From Rhizobium sp. PP-CC-3A-592 (GTDB lineage: Bacteria; Pseudomonadota; Alphaproteobacteria; Rhizobiales; Rhizobiaceae), in contig NZ_QJSR01000002.1 in the NCBI RefSeq assembly GCF_003217095.1, positions 682,001-746,000 on the forward strand: a stretch of 64,000 bases of DNA. Reading direction: 5' to 3'. Positions within the stretch are counted from its first letter, which is position 1, and each line of letters starts with the position of its first letter. Both the position numbers and the translations under genes were made by a program. The notes below the pieces were generated by a model, which worked only from the letters and a program-made list of their open reading frames with translations, was not told the origin of the DNA and did no database searches. Positions 1-7,672 of the stretch are shown piece after piece.

Positions 1-851
1 CGGTCGGTGATGTCCATCGACAGTCCCGACATTTGGGAGGCCTGACCGTCAGCGTCGTAATAGACCAACCCGCGAATATGCACCCAGCGCAGCCGGCCAT
101 CGGGAAGCACGCACCGGTGCTCGACATCATATTCTTCGTGGCGTTCCACCGCCTTTCGGAAAGCGTCGCGCACCCGCGCCTGATCCTCCGGCAGAACGGC
201 ATCGAGAAGATTGTCGACCGTGAAATCCTGGTCCGGCGCATAGCCGAAGTTCGCCTTGCAATCCGGCGAGGCGACGAGTTCCATAGTGGAGATGTTGAGC
301 GTCCAATAGCCGAGATGGCCCGCCTCCATGGCAAAGCGCAGCTGCGTTTCATTGCGCTTCAGCTCCGCCGTGCGCTTTTGGACCTCGCCCTCCAGCAGGT
401 CGCGGTCGCGCTCCAGGCGCACGAGGAGATCACGCTCCACGGTGACATCAAGCTGGGACGCGAAGAAATAAGTGAGTTCGCCCATCTCATTGAAAACCGG
501 GGAAATCAGCAGGCGATTCCAGAAGGGCTCGCCATTCTTCTTGTAGTTTACGACGTCGATCTCAATCGGATGCCGATTGGCGATCGCCTCTCGCACCTTC
601 TGGATATCGCCGCGGTCCGTATCCGGCCCCTGCAGGAAACGGCAGTTCGTGTTGATGACCTCGTCGCGCTCGTAGCCGGTGAAGCGGAGAAACGCGTCAT
701 TGGCAAAGACGATCGGATTGTCCGGCTTGGAGGGATCCGTGATGATCATCGGCATGCGCGTCGAGCGCACGGCCGCTGCGAAGGGATCGGGCCCCAGATC
801 CTTCCGGACGATCTGGGCTTCGATGCGCTGGTGCTCTGTCACGTCGTTCAA
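1..851 (-). CDS. LOV-domain sensor protein, probably a blue-light histidine kinase (C-terminus beyond window)
   Basis: Reading from a TTG at 851 on the minus strand gives an open frame that runs off the left edge. A ribosome site AAAGGA lies 6 bases upstream and an in-frame stop lies a little further upstream. Residues about 20-130 form a PAS/LOV core: the flavin-cysteine motif NCRFLQG is present with the photoactive Cys at residue 70, followed by conserved N/Q positions and the FxN...LxISPV strand. A helical linker (about 130-160) leads to a second PAS domain with a PAC-like end (about 165-280). In rhizobia and Brucella this arrangement usually ends in an HWE/HisKA_2 histidine kinase, but that part is outside the window, so the output domain is inferred. 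No ATG fits the LOV N-terminus, so the TTG start is preferred. The flavin-binding call is strong and the kinase call moderate. Confidence 0.85.
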   Translation of the reverse strand, partial: MNDVTEHQRIEAQIVRKDLGPDPFAAAVRSTRMPMIITDPSKPDNPIVFANDAFLRFTGYERDEVINTNCRFLQGPDTDRGDIQKVREAIANRHPIEIDVVNYKKNGEPFWNRLLISPVFNEMGELTYFFASQLDVTVERDLLVRLERDRDLLEGEVQKRTAELKRNETQLRFAMEAGHLGYWTLNISTMELVASPDCKANFGYAPDQDFTVDNLLDAVLPEDQARVRDAFRKAVERHEEYDVEHRCVLPDGRLRWVHIRGLVYYDADGQASQMSGLSMDITD

Positions 852-943
852 TGGTCGTCCTTTCGGTGACCTTTCTCCTAGATGGTAAATTCAGGGCGGC
901 CATTTAAAAAAACAATGTCGGCTGTCGAAACTTGGCAATGTGA

Positions 944-976
944 ACCGCGTCCCGGCTGCTTTAAGCGGGACGCGGT
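944..976 (-). terminator. strong hairpin downstream of the entericidin-like gene
   Basis: An 11-bp perfect stem (944-954 with 966-976) encloses an 11-base loop. It lies between the small lipoprotein gene and the LOV gene, both on the minus strand. There is no clear T-tract on either side, so it could be an mRNA-stabilising hairpin or a Rho-assisted end rather than a classic terminator. Confidence 0.45.
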
Positions 977-1036
977 GATCGCGTGAGGTTGGTCAACGGA
1001 GAAGACGGCGCGTGACCGCTTGAATGTTTTGCCGCT

Positions 1037-1189
1037 TTATTTTCCGTTTTGCGACAGCACGCGGTTGCTCGCATTGTCGAGCGCCCGGCTCGTGTCCTGC
1101 CCGTCGCGCTTCAGGCCGTTTGCCGTATTGCCGCAGCCAGCCAGGGTGAGGGCGGCGATGCCGAGGATGGCGAAAAGGATCGGGCGCAT
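1037..1189 (-). CDS. entericidin A/B-family small lipoprotein
   Basis: A 50-residue protein with a short hydrophobic signal sequence and a lipobox (LTLAGC, Cys at residue 19), followed by a GNTANGLKRD segment typical of entericidin (EcnA/EcnB) peptides. It should be lipidated on the Cys and anchored in the membrane. The start was chosen at 1189 because AGGAGA lies directly upstream and the signal peptide begins there. A longer in-frame start exists but would put charged residues before the signal. A second family member is at 25250-25408. The role in rhizobia (envelope stress, toxin-antidote-like) is not established. Confidence 0.8.
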   Translation of the reverse strand: MRPILFAILGIAALTLAGCGNTANGLKRDGQDTSRALDNASNRVLSQNGK

Positions 1190-1251
1190 GATGTCTCCTG
1201 TGGGTTGCGTATGTTTTCTCGGACAGAAAAATGTGGCGTGACGGGACTTTT

Positions 1252-1851
1252 TCAATCCTCATTTGGGGGTGTGTTTAAAACCCGTGTCGATGCCGGTTTC
1301 CTCTGCGTGAAACTGCGGCTGACATAGCCAGAACCGGCGAGGCCGAACCGCCAGGGATGGTCGATCGCCTTGGTGATGCCGATCCGGGGGCCTGCGATCA
1401 CCTCTGGGGGTGCCTCAAGGCCTGAGAGAAAGAAGGGGACCGCAAACAGGGACAGACCGTCATGCCCGCCATCGATGCCGAGCGCCTGGCAGACCCGGCC
1501 GGGACCGGCGCAGAGGAGTCTTGGCTGATCGAGCCCGCGGCGTTGCGCCATGACATCCTGTCCGGATGTCGGCTGTAGGGCCCGGATCAACACGGCACTG
1601 CCCGGCCGGCAGACCATGTTGACGCACCAGTGAATGCCGTAGGACCTGTAGACATAGGCATGCGCCGGTGGCCCGAACATGGCGCGGTTGCGGGGCGTCG
1701 GACCGCGAAAGCTGTGCGACGCGGCATCATCGGGCTCATAGGCCTCGGTCTCCACGATGACCCCGCCAATGCCATCGACGAACAGGGACGCACCGATCAG
1801 ATCCCGGGCAACGTCCACGGCGGAGCGGTCGAAAAAGTCAGCGTCGATCAT
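1252..1851 (-). CDS. 3-methyladenine DNA glycosylase (AAG/MPG family)
   Basis: A 199-residue base-excision-repair glycosylase that should remove alkylated purines such as 3-methyladenine. It carries the family motif VIVETEAY with the catalytic Glu, the [25 protein letters not shown] block that lines the base-flipping pocket, and the [13 protein letters not shown] block near the C-terminal third. Length is normal for bacterial AAG proteins. The start at 1851 (MIDADFF) matches the usual N-terminus. An upstream in-frame ATG at 1914 would add 21 residues without similarity, and neither start has a strong ribosome site. It is a single gene, divergent from the secreted protein at 1953. Confidence 0.88.
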   Translation of the reverse strand: MIDADFFDRSAVDVARDLIGASLFVDGIGGVIVETEAYEPDDAASHSFRGPTPRNRAMFGPPAHAYVYRSYGIHWCVNMVCRPGSAVLIRALQPTSGQDVMAQRRGLDQPRLLCAGPGRVCQALGIDGGHDGLSLFAVPFFLSGLEAPPEVIAGPRIGITKAIDHPWRFGLAGSGYVSRSFTQRKPASTRVLNTPPNED

Positions 1852-1952
1852 CAGGTTTTCTGTCGTTCCGAGCCTGCAGGTGCGGGCGATCCGGATGGCT
1901 TCCGAGGGAACCATACCGGCATTATCCCGTTTTCAGCAAAAGGAGATTTGTC

Positions 1953-2258
1953 ATGTTCGTCAAGGATTTCATTCGTGTAACGCTTCTTTCCGCCGCATTG
2001 GTTTTGCCCGCGGGCGCCACCTTCGCGCAAGCGCAGCAGGGTGAATGCGCCGTTGGCGTGCCGCCGTCGGGAACCGCGCCGAATGCCAATCCCGGCAGCG
2101 GCTCGCTGACCGAGAAACTCGACGACTGCAACGGCGTGCTCAAGCCGCCAGCCGTCGGCGATGGCGAAATCGTCGAGCCGGCGCCTCAAACGGGTCAGAT
2201 GCCGGTGATCACGCCAAATGATGTGCCGCAGGATGGAAATCCGCCGCAACAGCCGTAA
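1953..2258 (+). CDS. small secreted protein of unknown function
   Basis: A 101-residue protein with a clear Sec signal peptide (hydrophobic stretch about residues 8-25, cleavage after ATFAQA). The rest is a low-complexity Pro/Gly-rich chain with two cysteines (about residues 32 and 59) that could form one disulfide. AAGGAG precedes the ATG. No catalytic motif is seen, and similar short Pro-rich periplasmic proteins in rhizobia have no assigned role. It lies 29 bases before the BrkB-type gene and may be cotranscribed with it. Confidence 0.7.
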   Translation: MFVKDFIRVTLLSAALVLPAGATFAQAQQGECAVGVPPSGTAPNANPGSGSLTEKLDDCNGVLKPPAVGDGEIVEPAPQTGQMPVITPNDVPQDGNPPQQP

Positions 2259-2287
2259 GTCTCTCTCAAAGACTGTGAGAGGGTTCC

Positions 2288-3310
2288 ATGGCAGACGGAC
2301 ATCAGGCCGGCAGGCAAGCGGCGACAATCGGCGGCGTACCGCTCAAGGATAGCACCGGGGAAAGCGACAGAAGGGGGCGCCTGGCGGAAAAGCCATCGGC
2401 CATTCCCTATCCCGGGTTGAAGGATGTCTTCTGGCGGGTCATCGCCGAGATCGGCGAGGACCGAGTGACGCTGATTGCGGCCGGCGTCACCTATTATCTT
2501 CTGCTCGCGCTCTTCCCCGCTCTTGCCGCGCTCGTTTCGATCTACGGCTTCGTTGCGGACCCCGGCGCGATCGGTGCCCAGGTTACCCTCCTCTCCGATG
2601 TCGTGCCCACCGGGTCTCTCGACATCATTCTCGACCAGTTGAAGACGCTGGCGACGCAGAAGACGTCGACGTTGTCGATCGGCTTCGTCTTCGGTCTCGT
2701 TGTCGCGTTGTGGAGCGCGCATAACGGCATGCGCGCCTTGTTCGACGCGATGAACATCGCCTATGGCGAAACCGAGAAGCGCGGCTTCTTGAAGATGACG
2801 GGTCTGGGTTTCCTCTTCACGCTCGGCGCGCTGGGCGTGGCGGTCGTCGTGATCTCCGCGATCGGCATTCTGCCAGCTGTGCTGTCCTTCCTGTGGCTCG
2901 ATCGCTGGGTGGAGCTTCTCGCACGGTTCGCGCGCTGGCCGCTGATGCTGGCCATCGTCTGCTTTGCCACGATGATGCTTTATCGCTACGGCCCCAGCCG
3001 GGAGACGGCGCAGCTGCGCTGGCTGACCTGGGGTGCGGCATTCACCAGCATCGCCTGGCTCGGCGCATCGCTCGGCTTTTCCTACTACATCGAGAACTTC
3101 GCCAACTACAACGCGACCTATGGCACCCTCGGTGCCCTGATCGGCTTCATGGTGTGGACCTGGATGTCGGTGATCATCCTGATCGTCGGAGCGGAGATCA
3201 ACGCCGAACTCGAGCACCAGACGACCATCGATTCCACGACCGGTCATCCGAAGCCGATGGGCGAGCGCGGTGCCTATGTGGCCGACACCATCGGCGATCC
3301 CGCAGCGTAA
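2288..3310 (+). CDS. YihY/BrkB-family inner membrane protein
   Basis: A 340-residue polytopic membrane protein. After a charged cytoplasmic N-terminus (about 1-55) come the family hallmark AAGVTYYLLLALFPALAAL (first membrane segment), a second segment with ALWSAHNGMRALFDAMNIAYGE, and four further hydrophobic segments ending with FMVWTWMSVIILIVGAEINAELE. This is the complete YihY/UPF0761 (formerly RNase BN) family layout. The older names 'ribonuclease BN' and 'serum resistance BrkB' are not reliable for this family, and the transport substrate is unknown. It follows the secreted-protein gene closely on the same strand. Confidence 0.85.
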   Translation: MADGHQAGRQAATIGGVPLKDSTGESDRRGRLAEKPSAIPYPGLKDVFWRVIAEIGEDRVTLIAAGVTYYLLLALFPALAALVSIYGFVADPGAIGAQVTLLSDVVPTGSLDIILDQLKTLATQKTSTLSIGFVFGLVVALWSAHNGMRALFDAMNIAYGETEKRGFLKMTGLGFLFTLGALGVAVVVISAIGILPAVLSFLWLDRWVELLARFARWPLMLAIVCFATMMLYRYGPSRETAQLRWLTWGAAFTSIAWLGASLGFSYYIENFANYNATYGTLGALIGFMVWTWMSVIILIVGAEINAELEHQTTIDSTTGHPKPMGERGAYVADTIGDPAA

Positions 3311-3349
3311 ACACGCTGCATGAGGCAAGCCCCTCGTGACCCGGGCATG

Positions 3350-3384
3350 AAAAAAGCGACTGTCGCATCTCCGCGGCAATCGCT
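3350..3384 (-). terminator. intrinsic terminator of gstI
   Basis: On the minus strand an 8-bp stem (3377-3384 with 3355-3362, one G-U pair) is followed by TTTTTT. It lies about 35 bases after the gstI stop codon, as expected for a Rho-independent terminator. Confidence 0.65.
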
Positions 3385-3417
3385 CCTAACGTCTGAAAGA
3401 ATGTCGCATCTGTACCC

Positions 3418-3594
3418 TTATTGGGGCTTTGTCTCGTTCATGGCAGCTTCGTGATACCAGCTGTCGATGATCACGGGAGAGGCCACAGCCTCGACCTTCG
3501 CATCCATGCCGGTCTTCCAGGTCTTCAGCCCCTTGAGGCCGCCGATCGGGAATTGATAGATTGTTGCCGAGTGGCGCTGTGGTGTCGTTGTCAT
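3418..3594 (-). CDS. gstI: GstI-like glutamine synthetase translational inhibitor (DUF2735)
   Basis: A 58-residue protein divergent from glnII. It contains the DUF2735 core (ATIYQFPIGG near residues 10-19, LKTWKTGMD, then IIDSWYHEAA near 42-51). In Rhizobium leguminosarum the gene in this position, gstI, encodes a small protein that represses translation of glutamine synthetase I. Family and position both match here, so the assignment rests on synteny plus motif. GGGAG lies upstream of the ATG at 3594. The sigma-54/NtrC features between gstI and glnII suggest joint nitrogen control. Confidence 0.82.
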   Translation of the reverse strand: MTTTPQRHSATIYQFPIGGLKGLKTWKTGMDAKVEAVASPVIIDSWYHEAAMNETKPQ

Positions 3595-3639
3595 GGCATC
3601 GGCTCCCTTTTCTGTGTTGGAGTTATATGACGTTCATAT

Positions 3640-3654
3640 GCACATATTTTGCGC
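3640..3654. promoter_or_regulatory. possible NtrC-type dyad upstream of gstI/glnII
   Basis: The dyad GCAC-N7-GCGC matches the spacing of the NtrC half-sites (GCAC-N7-GTGC) with one mismatch. It sits 46 bases before gstI and about 280 bases upstream of the glnII -24/-12 promoter, a reasonable enhancer distance. This is a motif match only. Confidence 0.35.
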
Positions 3655-3921
3655 TGAATGTCTAAAAATAAATCAAATCTTTGTTGGGTTTTCGCGCATT
3701 TTTCCATTGGGCGGCAGATTTCTGGTCGTCGCCTGGTGTTTCTGCCTTCATTTTCCACTTACCAACTGCCTCACTCGCGTCAGTGTTCCCCATGCTGCGC
3801 AACATGCTGCCGTTCCGGGCTGCAAATTGCCTCGTCTTTTCAACAGCGCCGCGGTGAGGCCCCGGTTTCCCTCGCTTCGGCCGTTAACAAAATCGTCATC
3901 TTCGCCAAGTGGGAGGCAAAC

Positions 3922-3937
3922 TGGCACGGCGTGTGCA
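3922..3937 (+). promoter_or_regulatory. sigma-54 (-24/-12) promoter of glnII
   Basis: TGGCACG-N4-GTGC matches the RpoN consensus (TGGCACG-N4-TTGC) with one mismatch, and the invariant GG and GC are exactly 12 bases apart (3923 and 3935). Transcription would begin near 3948, leaving a leader of about 70 bases before glnII. glnII is known to be NtrC/RpoN-controlled in rhizobia. The remaining 3595-4016 interval shows no convincing gene. Confidence 0.8.
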
Positions 3938-4016
3938 TTCCTCCAGTTCAGAGGGGCCGGTTTTCGGTTTCGGGCATCGACCTCCTGGATTGCTCACCAC
4001 CTATGAGAGATTTGTC

Positions 4017-5057
4017 ATGACCAAGTATAAGCTCGAGTACATCTGGCTCGACGGGTACACACCGGTACCGAACCTGCGCGGCAAGACGCAGATCAAGGAA
4101 TTCGACGCGTTCCCGGCACTGGAGCAGTTGCCGCTCTGGGGCTTCGACGGCAGCTCGACCATGCAGGCCGAAGGCCGCAGCTCCGACTGCGTTCTCAAGC
4201 CCGTCGCTCTCTATCCCGATCCGGCCCGGACGAACGGCGTTCTCGTGATGTGCGAAGTCATGATGCCGGATGGTGTCACGCCGCACCCGACCAATGCCCG
4301 CGCGACGATCCTCGACGACGAAGGCACGTGGTTCGGCTTCGAGCAGGAATACTTCTTCTACCAGAACGGCCGCCCGCTTGGCTTCCCTGAGCAGGGCTAC
4401 CCGGCGCCGCAGGGCCCATACTACACCGGCGTCGGCTACAGCAATGTCGGTGACGTTGCGCGCGAGATCGTCGAAGAGCATCTCGACCTCTGCCTGGAAG
4501 CCGGCATCAACCACGAAGGCATCAACGCCGAAGTGGCCAAGGGCCAGTGGGAATTCCAGGTGTTCGGCAAGGGCTCCAAGAAGGCTGCCGACGAAATCTG
4601 GATGGCGCGCTACCTTCTGCAGCGCCTGACCGAAAAGTACGGCATCGACATCGAGTACCATTGCAAGCCGCTCGGCGACACCGACTGGAACGGCTCGGGC
4701 ATGCACTGCAACTTCTCGACCGCCTACATGCGCGAAGTCGGCGGCAAGGCTTACTTCGAAGCACTCATGGCGCAGTTCGAAAAGAACCTCATGGACCACA
4801 TCGCCGTCTACGGCCCCGACAACGACAAGCGTCTGACGGGCAAGCACGAAACGGCGCCTTGGAACAAGTTCAGCTACGGCGTTGCCGACCGCGGCGCGTC
4901 GATCCGCGTTCCCCATTCCTTCGTCAAGAACGACTACAAGGGCTACCTGGAAGACCGCCGTCCGAACTCGCAGGGCGACCCCTACCAGATCGCTTCCGCC
5001 GTCCTCAAGACGATCTCGGAAGTTCCCACCGAAGGCTACGCTTCGGCTGCAGCCTGA
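4017..5057 (+). CDS. glnII: glutamine synthetase type II
   Basis: A 346-residue eukaryotic-type glutamine synthetase (GSII) that makes glutamine from glutamate, ammonia and ATP in the cytoplasm. It begins with MTKYKLEYIWLDGYTP and carries the beta-grasp segment GFDGSSTMQAEGRSSD (about 41-56), the EQEYFFY metal-binding strand, the NHEGINAEVAKGQWEFQ block and NGSGMHCNFST. Length is typical. GAGAGA precedes the ATG at 4017, and longer in-frame starts would fall inside the promoter. GSII is the heat-labile second glutamine synthetase of rhizobia, expressed under nitrogen limitation. The sigma-54 promoter upstream agrees. Confidence 0.95.
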   Translation: MTKYKLEYIWLDGYTPVPNLRGKTQIKEFDAFPALEQLPLWGFDGSSTMQAEGRSSDCVLKPVALYPDPARTNGVLVMCEVMMPDGVTPHPTNARATILDDEGTWFGFEQEYFFYQNGRPLGFPEQGYPAPQGPYYTGVGYSNVGDVAREIVEEHLDLCLEAGINHEGINAEVAKGQWEFQVFGKGSKKAADEIWMARYLLQRLTEKYGIDIEYHCKPLGDTDWNGSGMHCNFSTAYMREVGGKAYFEALMAQFEKNLMDHIAVYGPDNDKRLTGKHETAPWNKFSYGVADRGASIRVPHSFVKNDYKGYLEDRRPNSQGDPYQIASAVLKTISEVPTEGYASAAA

Positions 5058-5140
5058 CACCATCAGCACGTTCCGCCTCTTCGCCGCTGGCGCAAGGGGC
5101 GGAAGTTGATGAGCCTGCGACGCGGGCCAATTGAACAGAA

Positions 5141-5176
5141 TGACAAACGGCGCTGGGCAACCAGCGCCGTTTGTCA
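5141..5176 (+). terminator. 16-bp perfect hairpin downstream of glnII
   Basis: A perfect 16-bp stem with a GCAA tetraloop, about 85 bases after the glnII stop. It has no T-run, so it may act as a Rho-associated or 3'-end-protecting hairpin. Apart from this and the terminator at 5313-5342, the 349-base gap 5058-5406 holds no recognisable gene. Confidence 0.6.
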
Positions 5177-5312
5177 TTGTCGAGGCGGCAGGGTTCGAAC
5201 GGATCGATCTCGAGGTGGCCGCGCGTCTTACGTCGCGCACCCGGCTTGGTTGTTGCCGCCGTGGTTGCCCTGGATCACTGCACGCGACCAGGGAAGGGTG
5301 CAGATACAAGAA

Positions 5313-5342
5313 AGCCCTCCCGCCGGTTTCGGCGAAAGGGCT
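5313..5342 (-). terminator. intrinsic terminator of the terC-like gene
   Basis: On the minus strand the outer stem AGCCCT/AGGGCT with an inner GC-rich stem is followed by TTTCTTG. It sits about 65 bases beyond the stop of the TerC-family gene. Confidence 0.65.
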
Positions 5343-5406
5343 CGACGTTCTGGCAGTCTGCGACAATCAGCTGCAGACCAGTTGCGGTATGACGCTCTTC
5401 AGCGCG

Positions 5407-6117
5407 TTACGGCGCAGGCGCTGCGGCCGGAGGTGCTACCGGAGCGACTGCGGGCGGCGTGACCGGGGTCGTCGTCACGGCCGGCGTCGTGGCGGCGCTG
5501 CCGTCGATATAGGGCAGAATTTCCATGCCGCCGTGGTAGAGCATGCTGAGCGCCACGTAGAAGATGACGGCGAGGCCGACATAGGCAATCCAGCGGTGTT
5601 TGTGCAGCAGGTTGGCGATGAAGCTTGCGGCAAGGCCCATGAGCGCGATCGAGACGATCAGGCCGATGACGAGAACGGTCGGGTGATCCTGTGCTGCACC
5701 GGCGACGGCAAGTACATTGTCGAGCGACATGGAAACGTCGGCGATGACGATCTGCGTTGCCGCCTGCAGGAAGGTCTTGCGGACGCGGGTTTCGTCTGCG
5801 GCATCGCCTGTTTCATGCGAAGCATTCTGGTCGGCCTGCCGCAGTTCGCTCCACATCTTCCAGCATACCCAGAGCAGCAGCAGACCGCCGGCAAACTGGA
5901 GACCGACGATGGCCAGAAGCTGGACCGTGATGGCAGCAAAGGCGATGCGCAGCACGGTTGCGGCGATGATGCCGACGAGGATCGCCTTGCGGCGCTGGTC
6001 GGTTGGCAGTCCTGCTGCGGCAAGGCCGATGACGATGGCATTATCGCCCGCCAGCACCAGATCGATGGCGATGACCTGTAGAAATGCAGCCAGTCCGGCT
6101 GCGGTGAAAATTTCCAT
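5407..6117 (-). CDS. TerC/YjbE-family integral membrane protein
   Basis: A 236-residue protein with about seven membrane segments. The two inverted repeats each carry the acidic family motif (LVLAGDNAIVIGL near residue 20 and VSMSLDNVLAVAG near 130). A soluble loop with charged residues (about 90-112) separates them. The last 30 residues are an unusual Ala/Pro/Thr-rich tail. TerC proteins are linked to metal (Mn) export and tellurite resistance, but the substrate here is unknown. I looked for a yybP-ykoY manganese riboswitch in the 230 bases upstream and did not recognise one. Confidence 0.85.
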   Translation of the reverse strand: MEIFTAAGLAAFLQVIAIDLVLAGDNAIVIGLAAAGLPTDQRRKAILVGIIAATVLRIAFAAITVQLLAIVGLQFAGGLLLLWVCWKMWSELRQADQNASHETGDAADETRVRKTFLQAATQIVIADVSMSLDNVLAVAGAAQDHPTVLVIGLIVSIALMGLAASFIANLLHKHRWIAYVGLAVIFYVALSMLYHGGMEILPYIDGSAATTPAVTTTPVTPPAVAPVAPPAAAPAP

Positions 6118-6345
6118 ATCCGATACGTCTCCCTCGTGCCGTTCGCTTCGAATGACAATTTCGTTATCCGTCCGCTAAAGCCATTCAATCGGGGAAGGCA
6201 AGGAGAAATCGAGGAATTCGACATCCCATCGCTCATCGTGGTCGCGGGATGTAACAAATTGGCATTTTGGGAACGTATCGATGTCGCTCGATAGCGGGTT
6301 ACAGCCCAGCCATTCCCTTGCCTGGGACGGACGCCGGTCGATGTC

Positions 6346-6516
6346 CTATCGGCGCAACGGCTCGATGGGGATGCTCTCGCGTTGCGTCACATCATAGAGC
6401 GCCGGTTCGATCCGGCTGGTTTCGACATTGGGGAGATAGTAGAAGTGGACGAAGCCCAAGGCGAGCAGGCCGCCGATGACGTTCATGGCGGCGAAGATCA
6501 GGATTTCAGAGTCCAT
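6346..6516 (-). CDS. small single-pass membrane protein
   Basis: A 56-residue protein starting at MDSEIL, with one hydrophobic segment (about residues 4-26, ILIFAAMNVIGGLLALGFV) and a polar C-terminal tail. GAGAG lies upstream of the ATG at 6516. A longer reading frame adds 20 basic residues that overlap the ribosome site and is not favoured. Family and function are not recognised. It stands in a cluster of very small minus-strand genes. Confidence 0.5.
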   Translation of the reverse strand: MDSEILIFAAMNVIGGLLALGFVHFYYLPNVETSRIEPALYDVTQRESIPIEPLRR

Positions 6517-6603
6517 TTTGCGTCTCTCGTGAGAACGCCCCGGTTTCGGTGAGGGCGGTACGACCCTTTTGCCCAAGGGTCGCCCGGCCGGTGTCAGGCT
6601 GTC

Positions 6604-6786
6604 CTACAGCGCAGGTACGCGGCGCTTCGCCGCCATCAGAAGATCCAGTTCCGTCATGGAGGGCCCGAAGCGCTCATAGAGGCGTTTTGCCTCGTCGGTC
6701 TCCAGACCGTAGCGCGACTGGAACTCTTCCAGTGTGCAGGATTCGCCACGCACCGTCTTTCCCCGTATTCCCTTCAAATCTGTCAT
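6604..6786 (-). CDS. small conserved-type protein, possibly DUF3606-like
   Basis: A 60-residue cytoplasmic protein. Residues 18-42 (LEEFQSRYGLETDEAKRLYERFG) resemble the helix-turn-helix-like pattern of DUF3606 proteins (F-x3-[HY]G-x4-A-x3-[IL]-x4-G), which are common short stress-associated proteins in rhizobia. GGGAGCGG precedes the ATG. The family match is by pattern only. Confidence 0.5.
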   Translation of the reverse strand: MTDLKGIRGKTVRGESCTLEEFQSRYGLETDEAKRLYERFGPSMTELDLLMAAKRRVPAL

Positions 6787-6958
6787 GTCACCGCTCCCTT
6801 GCCCGTCTCAACTGCAAACTCGCATGTGAACGCCTCGGTGTCGGCGAAGTTCCCTGAGCGCCGCGCAATTCGGAGGCACGCAGGACGGTCGCGATGCCGA
6901 AGCGGGAAAAGGGCTTTGGTAGGCGCCGTTTGAAGCCACTAAGGCTCGCAACGGCCCC

Positions 6959-7135
6959 TCAAGCTTGCCGATTGCCCTCGAGAGCCTTCAGAGTGGCCAT
7001 CCCTGCCGCCTGCGCCTGAAGTTGGGACGCGAATTTTCCGGATGCGGGGTGGGTGACGCCGCGAAAGGTCAGCGTGAAGCTCCAATTGCCATCCCGCTGC
7101 TTGGCAACGGTTACGCTTGAATTCGCCTGTGTCAT
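6959..7135 (-). CDS. small hypothetical protein
   Basis: A 58-residue protein beginning MTQANSS, preceded by a good GAGAGAGACG ribosome site. It has an alternating beta-strand pattern (VTVAKQRDGNWSFTLTFRG) followed by a helix rich in Ala/Gln. The fold may be a small RNA- or ligand-binding beta-sheet, but no family is recognised. A longer in-frame version is unlikely because it lacks a ribosome site. Confidence 0.5.
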   Translation of the reverse strand: MTQANSSVTVAKQRDGNWSFTLTFRGVTHPASGKFASQLQAQAAGMATLKALEGNRQA

Positions 7136-7329
7136 CTCGTCTCTCTCCCGCTTGAGGCTCCGCCATCTGTCTTGGCGCTGCCGTCCGTATCGATGGTTCT
7201 CCCTTAGTCCATCTCGACCGCAGCGGAAATCGCTTTCGCATGTCAGGCTGCGGAGAGGCGCTCTCTTCGCATGTGCAAAACGCATAGCTGCGATGCAATA
7301 AATCTGCTCGCACGAGCGCCGGAAAATTG

Positions 7330-7335
7330 TATGAT
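7330..7335 (+). promoter_or_regulatory. -10 hexamer of the small RNA
   Basis: TATGAT lies 6-7 bases before the first base of hairpin 1, giving a predicted RNA start near 7341. No strong -35 element was seen. Confidence 0.4.
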
Positions 7336-7340
7336 GAACA

Positions 7341-7502
7341 TATCGAAGCGATGCACCTCCTCCCGCAAAGCTTCGACGTCCTTGACGATCCTATCCTCCT
7401 CCCGGGATTGTTGATGGTGGTTGCAGCTTATCCTCCTCCCGAGCTGCCAACCGGAATTGAGAGCCTGCTGCACCTCCTCCCGCAGCGGGCTCTTTTCGTT
7501 TT
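7341..7502 (+). ncRNA. trans-acting small RNA with four anti-Shine-Dalgarno hairpins (alpha-r14/NfeR1-like)
   Basis: Four successive stem-loops each expose CCTCCTCCC in the loop (7356-7364, 7395-7403, 7432-7440, 7473-7481). The stems are 7343-7349/7370-7376 (7 bp), 7384-7391/7405-7412 (8 bp with G-U pairs), 7423-7428/7442-7447 (6 bp perfect) and 7461-7471/7482-7492 (two perfect 5-bp blocks). The last is followed by TTTTCGTTTT, so it is both the fourth anti-SD loop and the terminator. This is the architecture of the rhizobial alpha-r14 sRNA family (NfeR1 in Sinorhizobium), which base-pairs with ribosome-binding sites of mRNAs for transport and nitrogen metabolism. The family assignment is by structure and motif; expression is not shown. 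Confidence 0.8.
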
Positions 7503-7672
7503 GGGTGATGTTCTGTCGCTCAGCCATGACAGCGCCGTCAATCTGTGCGGCAGGGTGGGCGCCTACAAGACACCGGGCCACCTCCGGATCCACGCGCCGT
7601 CTCCCATCTCAATCCACCGTCTTGCGCCGACGCGGCATCGATAAGCATCTGTCATTTCATCACCACGCCGCT

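Noticed and set aside
33-869. 278-codon plus-strand frame opposite the LOV gene
   Set aside because: The minus strand encodes a clear LOV-PAS protein; the plus frame has no domain.
5185-5205. GGTTCGAA motif like a tRNA T-loop
   Set aside because: No acceptor, D-arm or anticodon stem can be formed around it on either strand.
6118-6345. Possible manganese riboswitch upstream of the TerC-family gene
   Set aside because: The conserved yybP-ykoY loop sequences could not be found in this stretch.
7351-7490. Four CCTCCTCCC repeats considered as a CRISPR-like array
   Set aside because: Repeats are only 9 bases, spacers are irregular and each repeat is enclosed in its own hairpin, so an sRNA explains them better.
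7243-7527. Open frame on the minus strand covering the small RNA
   Set aside because: It lies opposite the strongly structured RNA, has no recognisable domain and its composition follows the RNA repeats.
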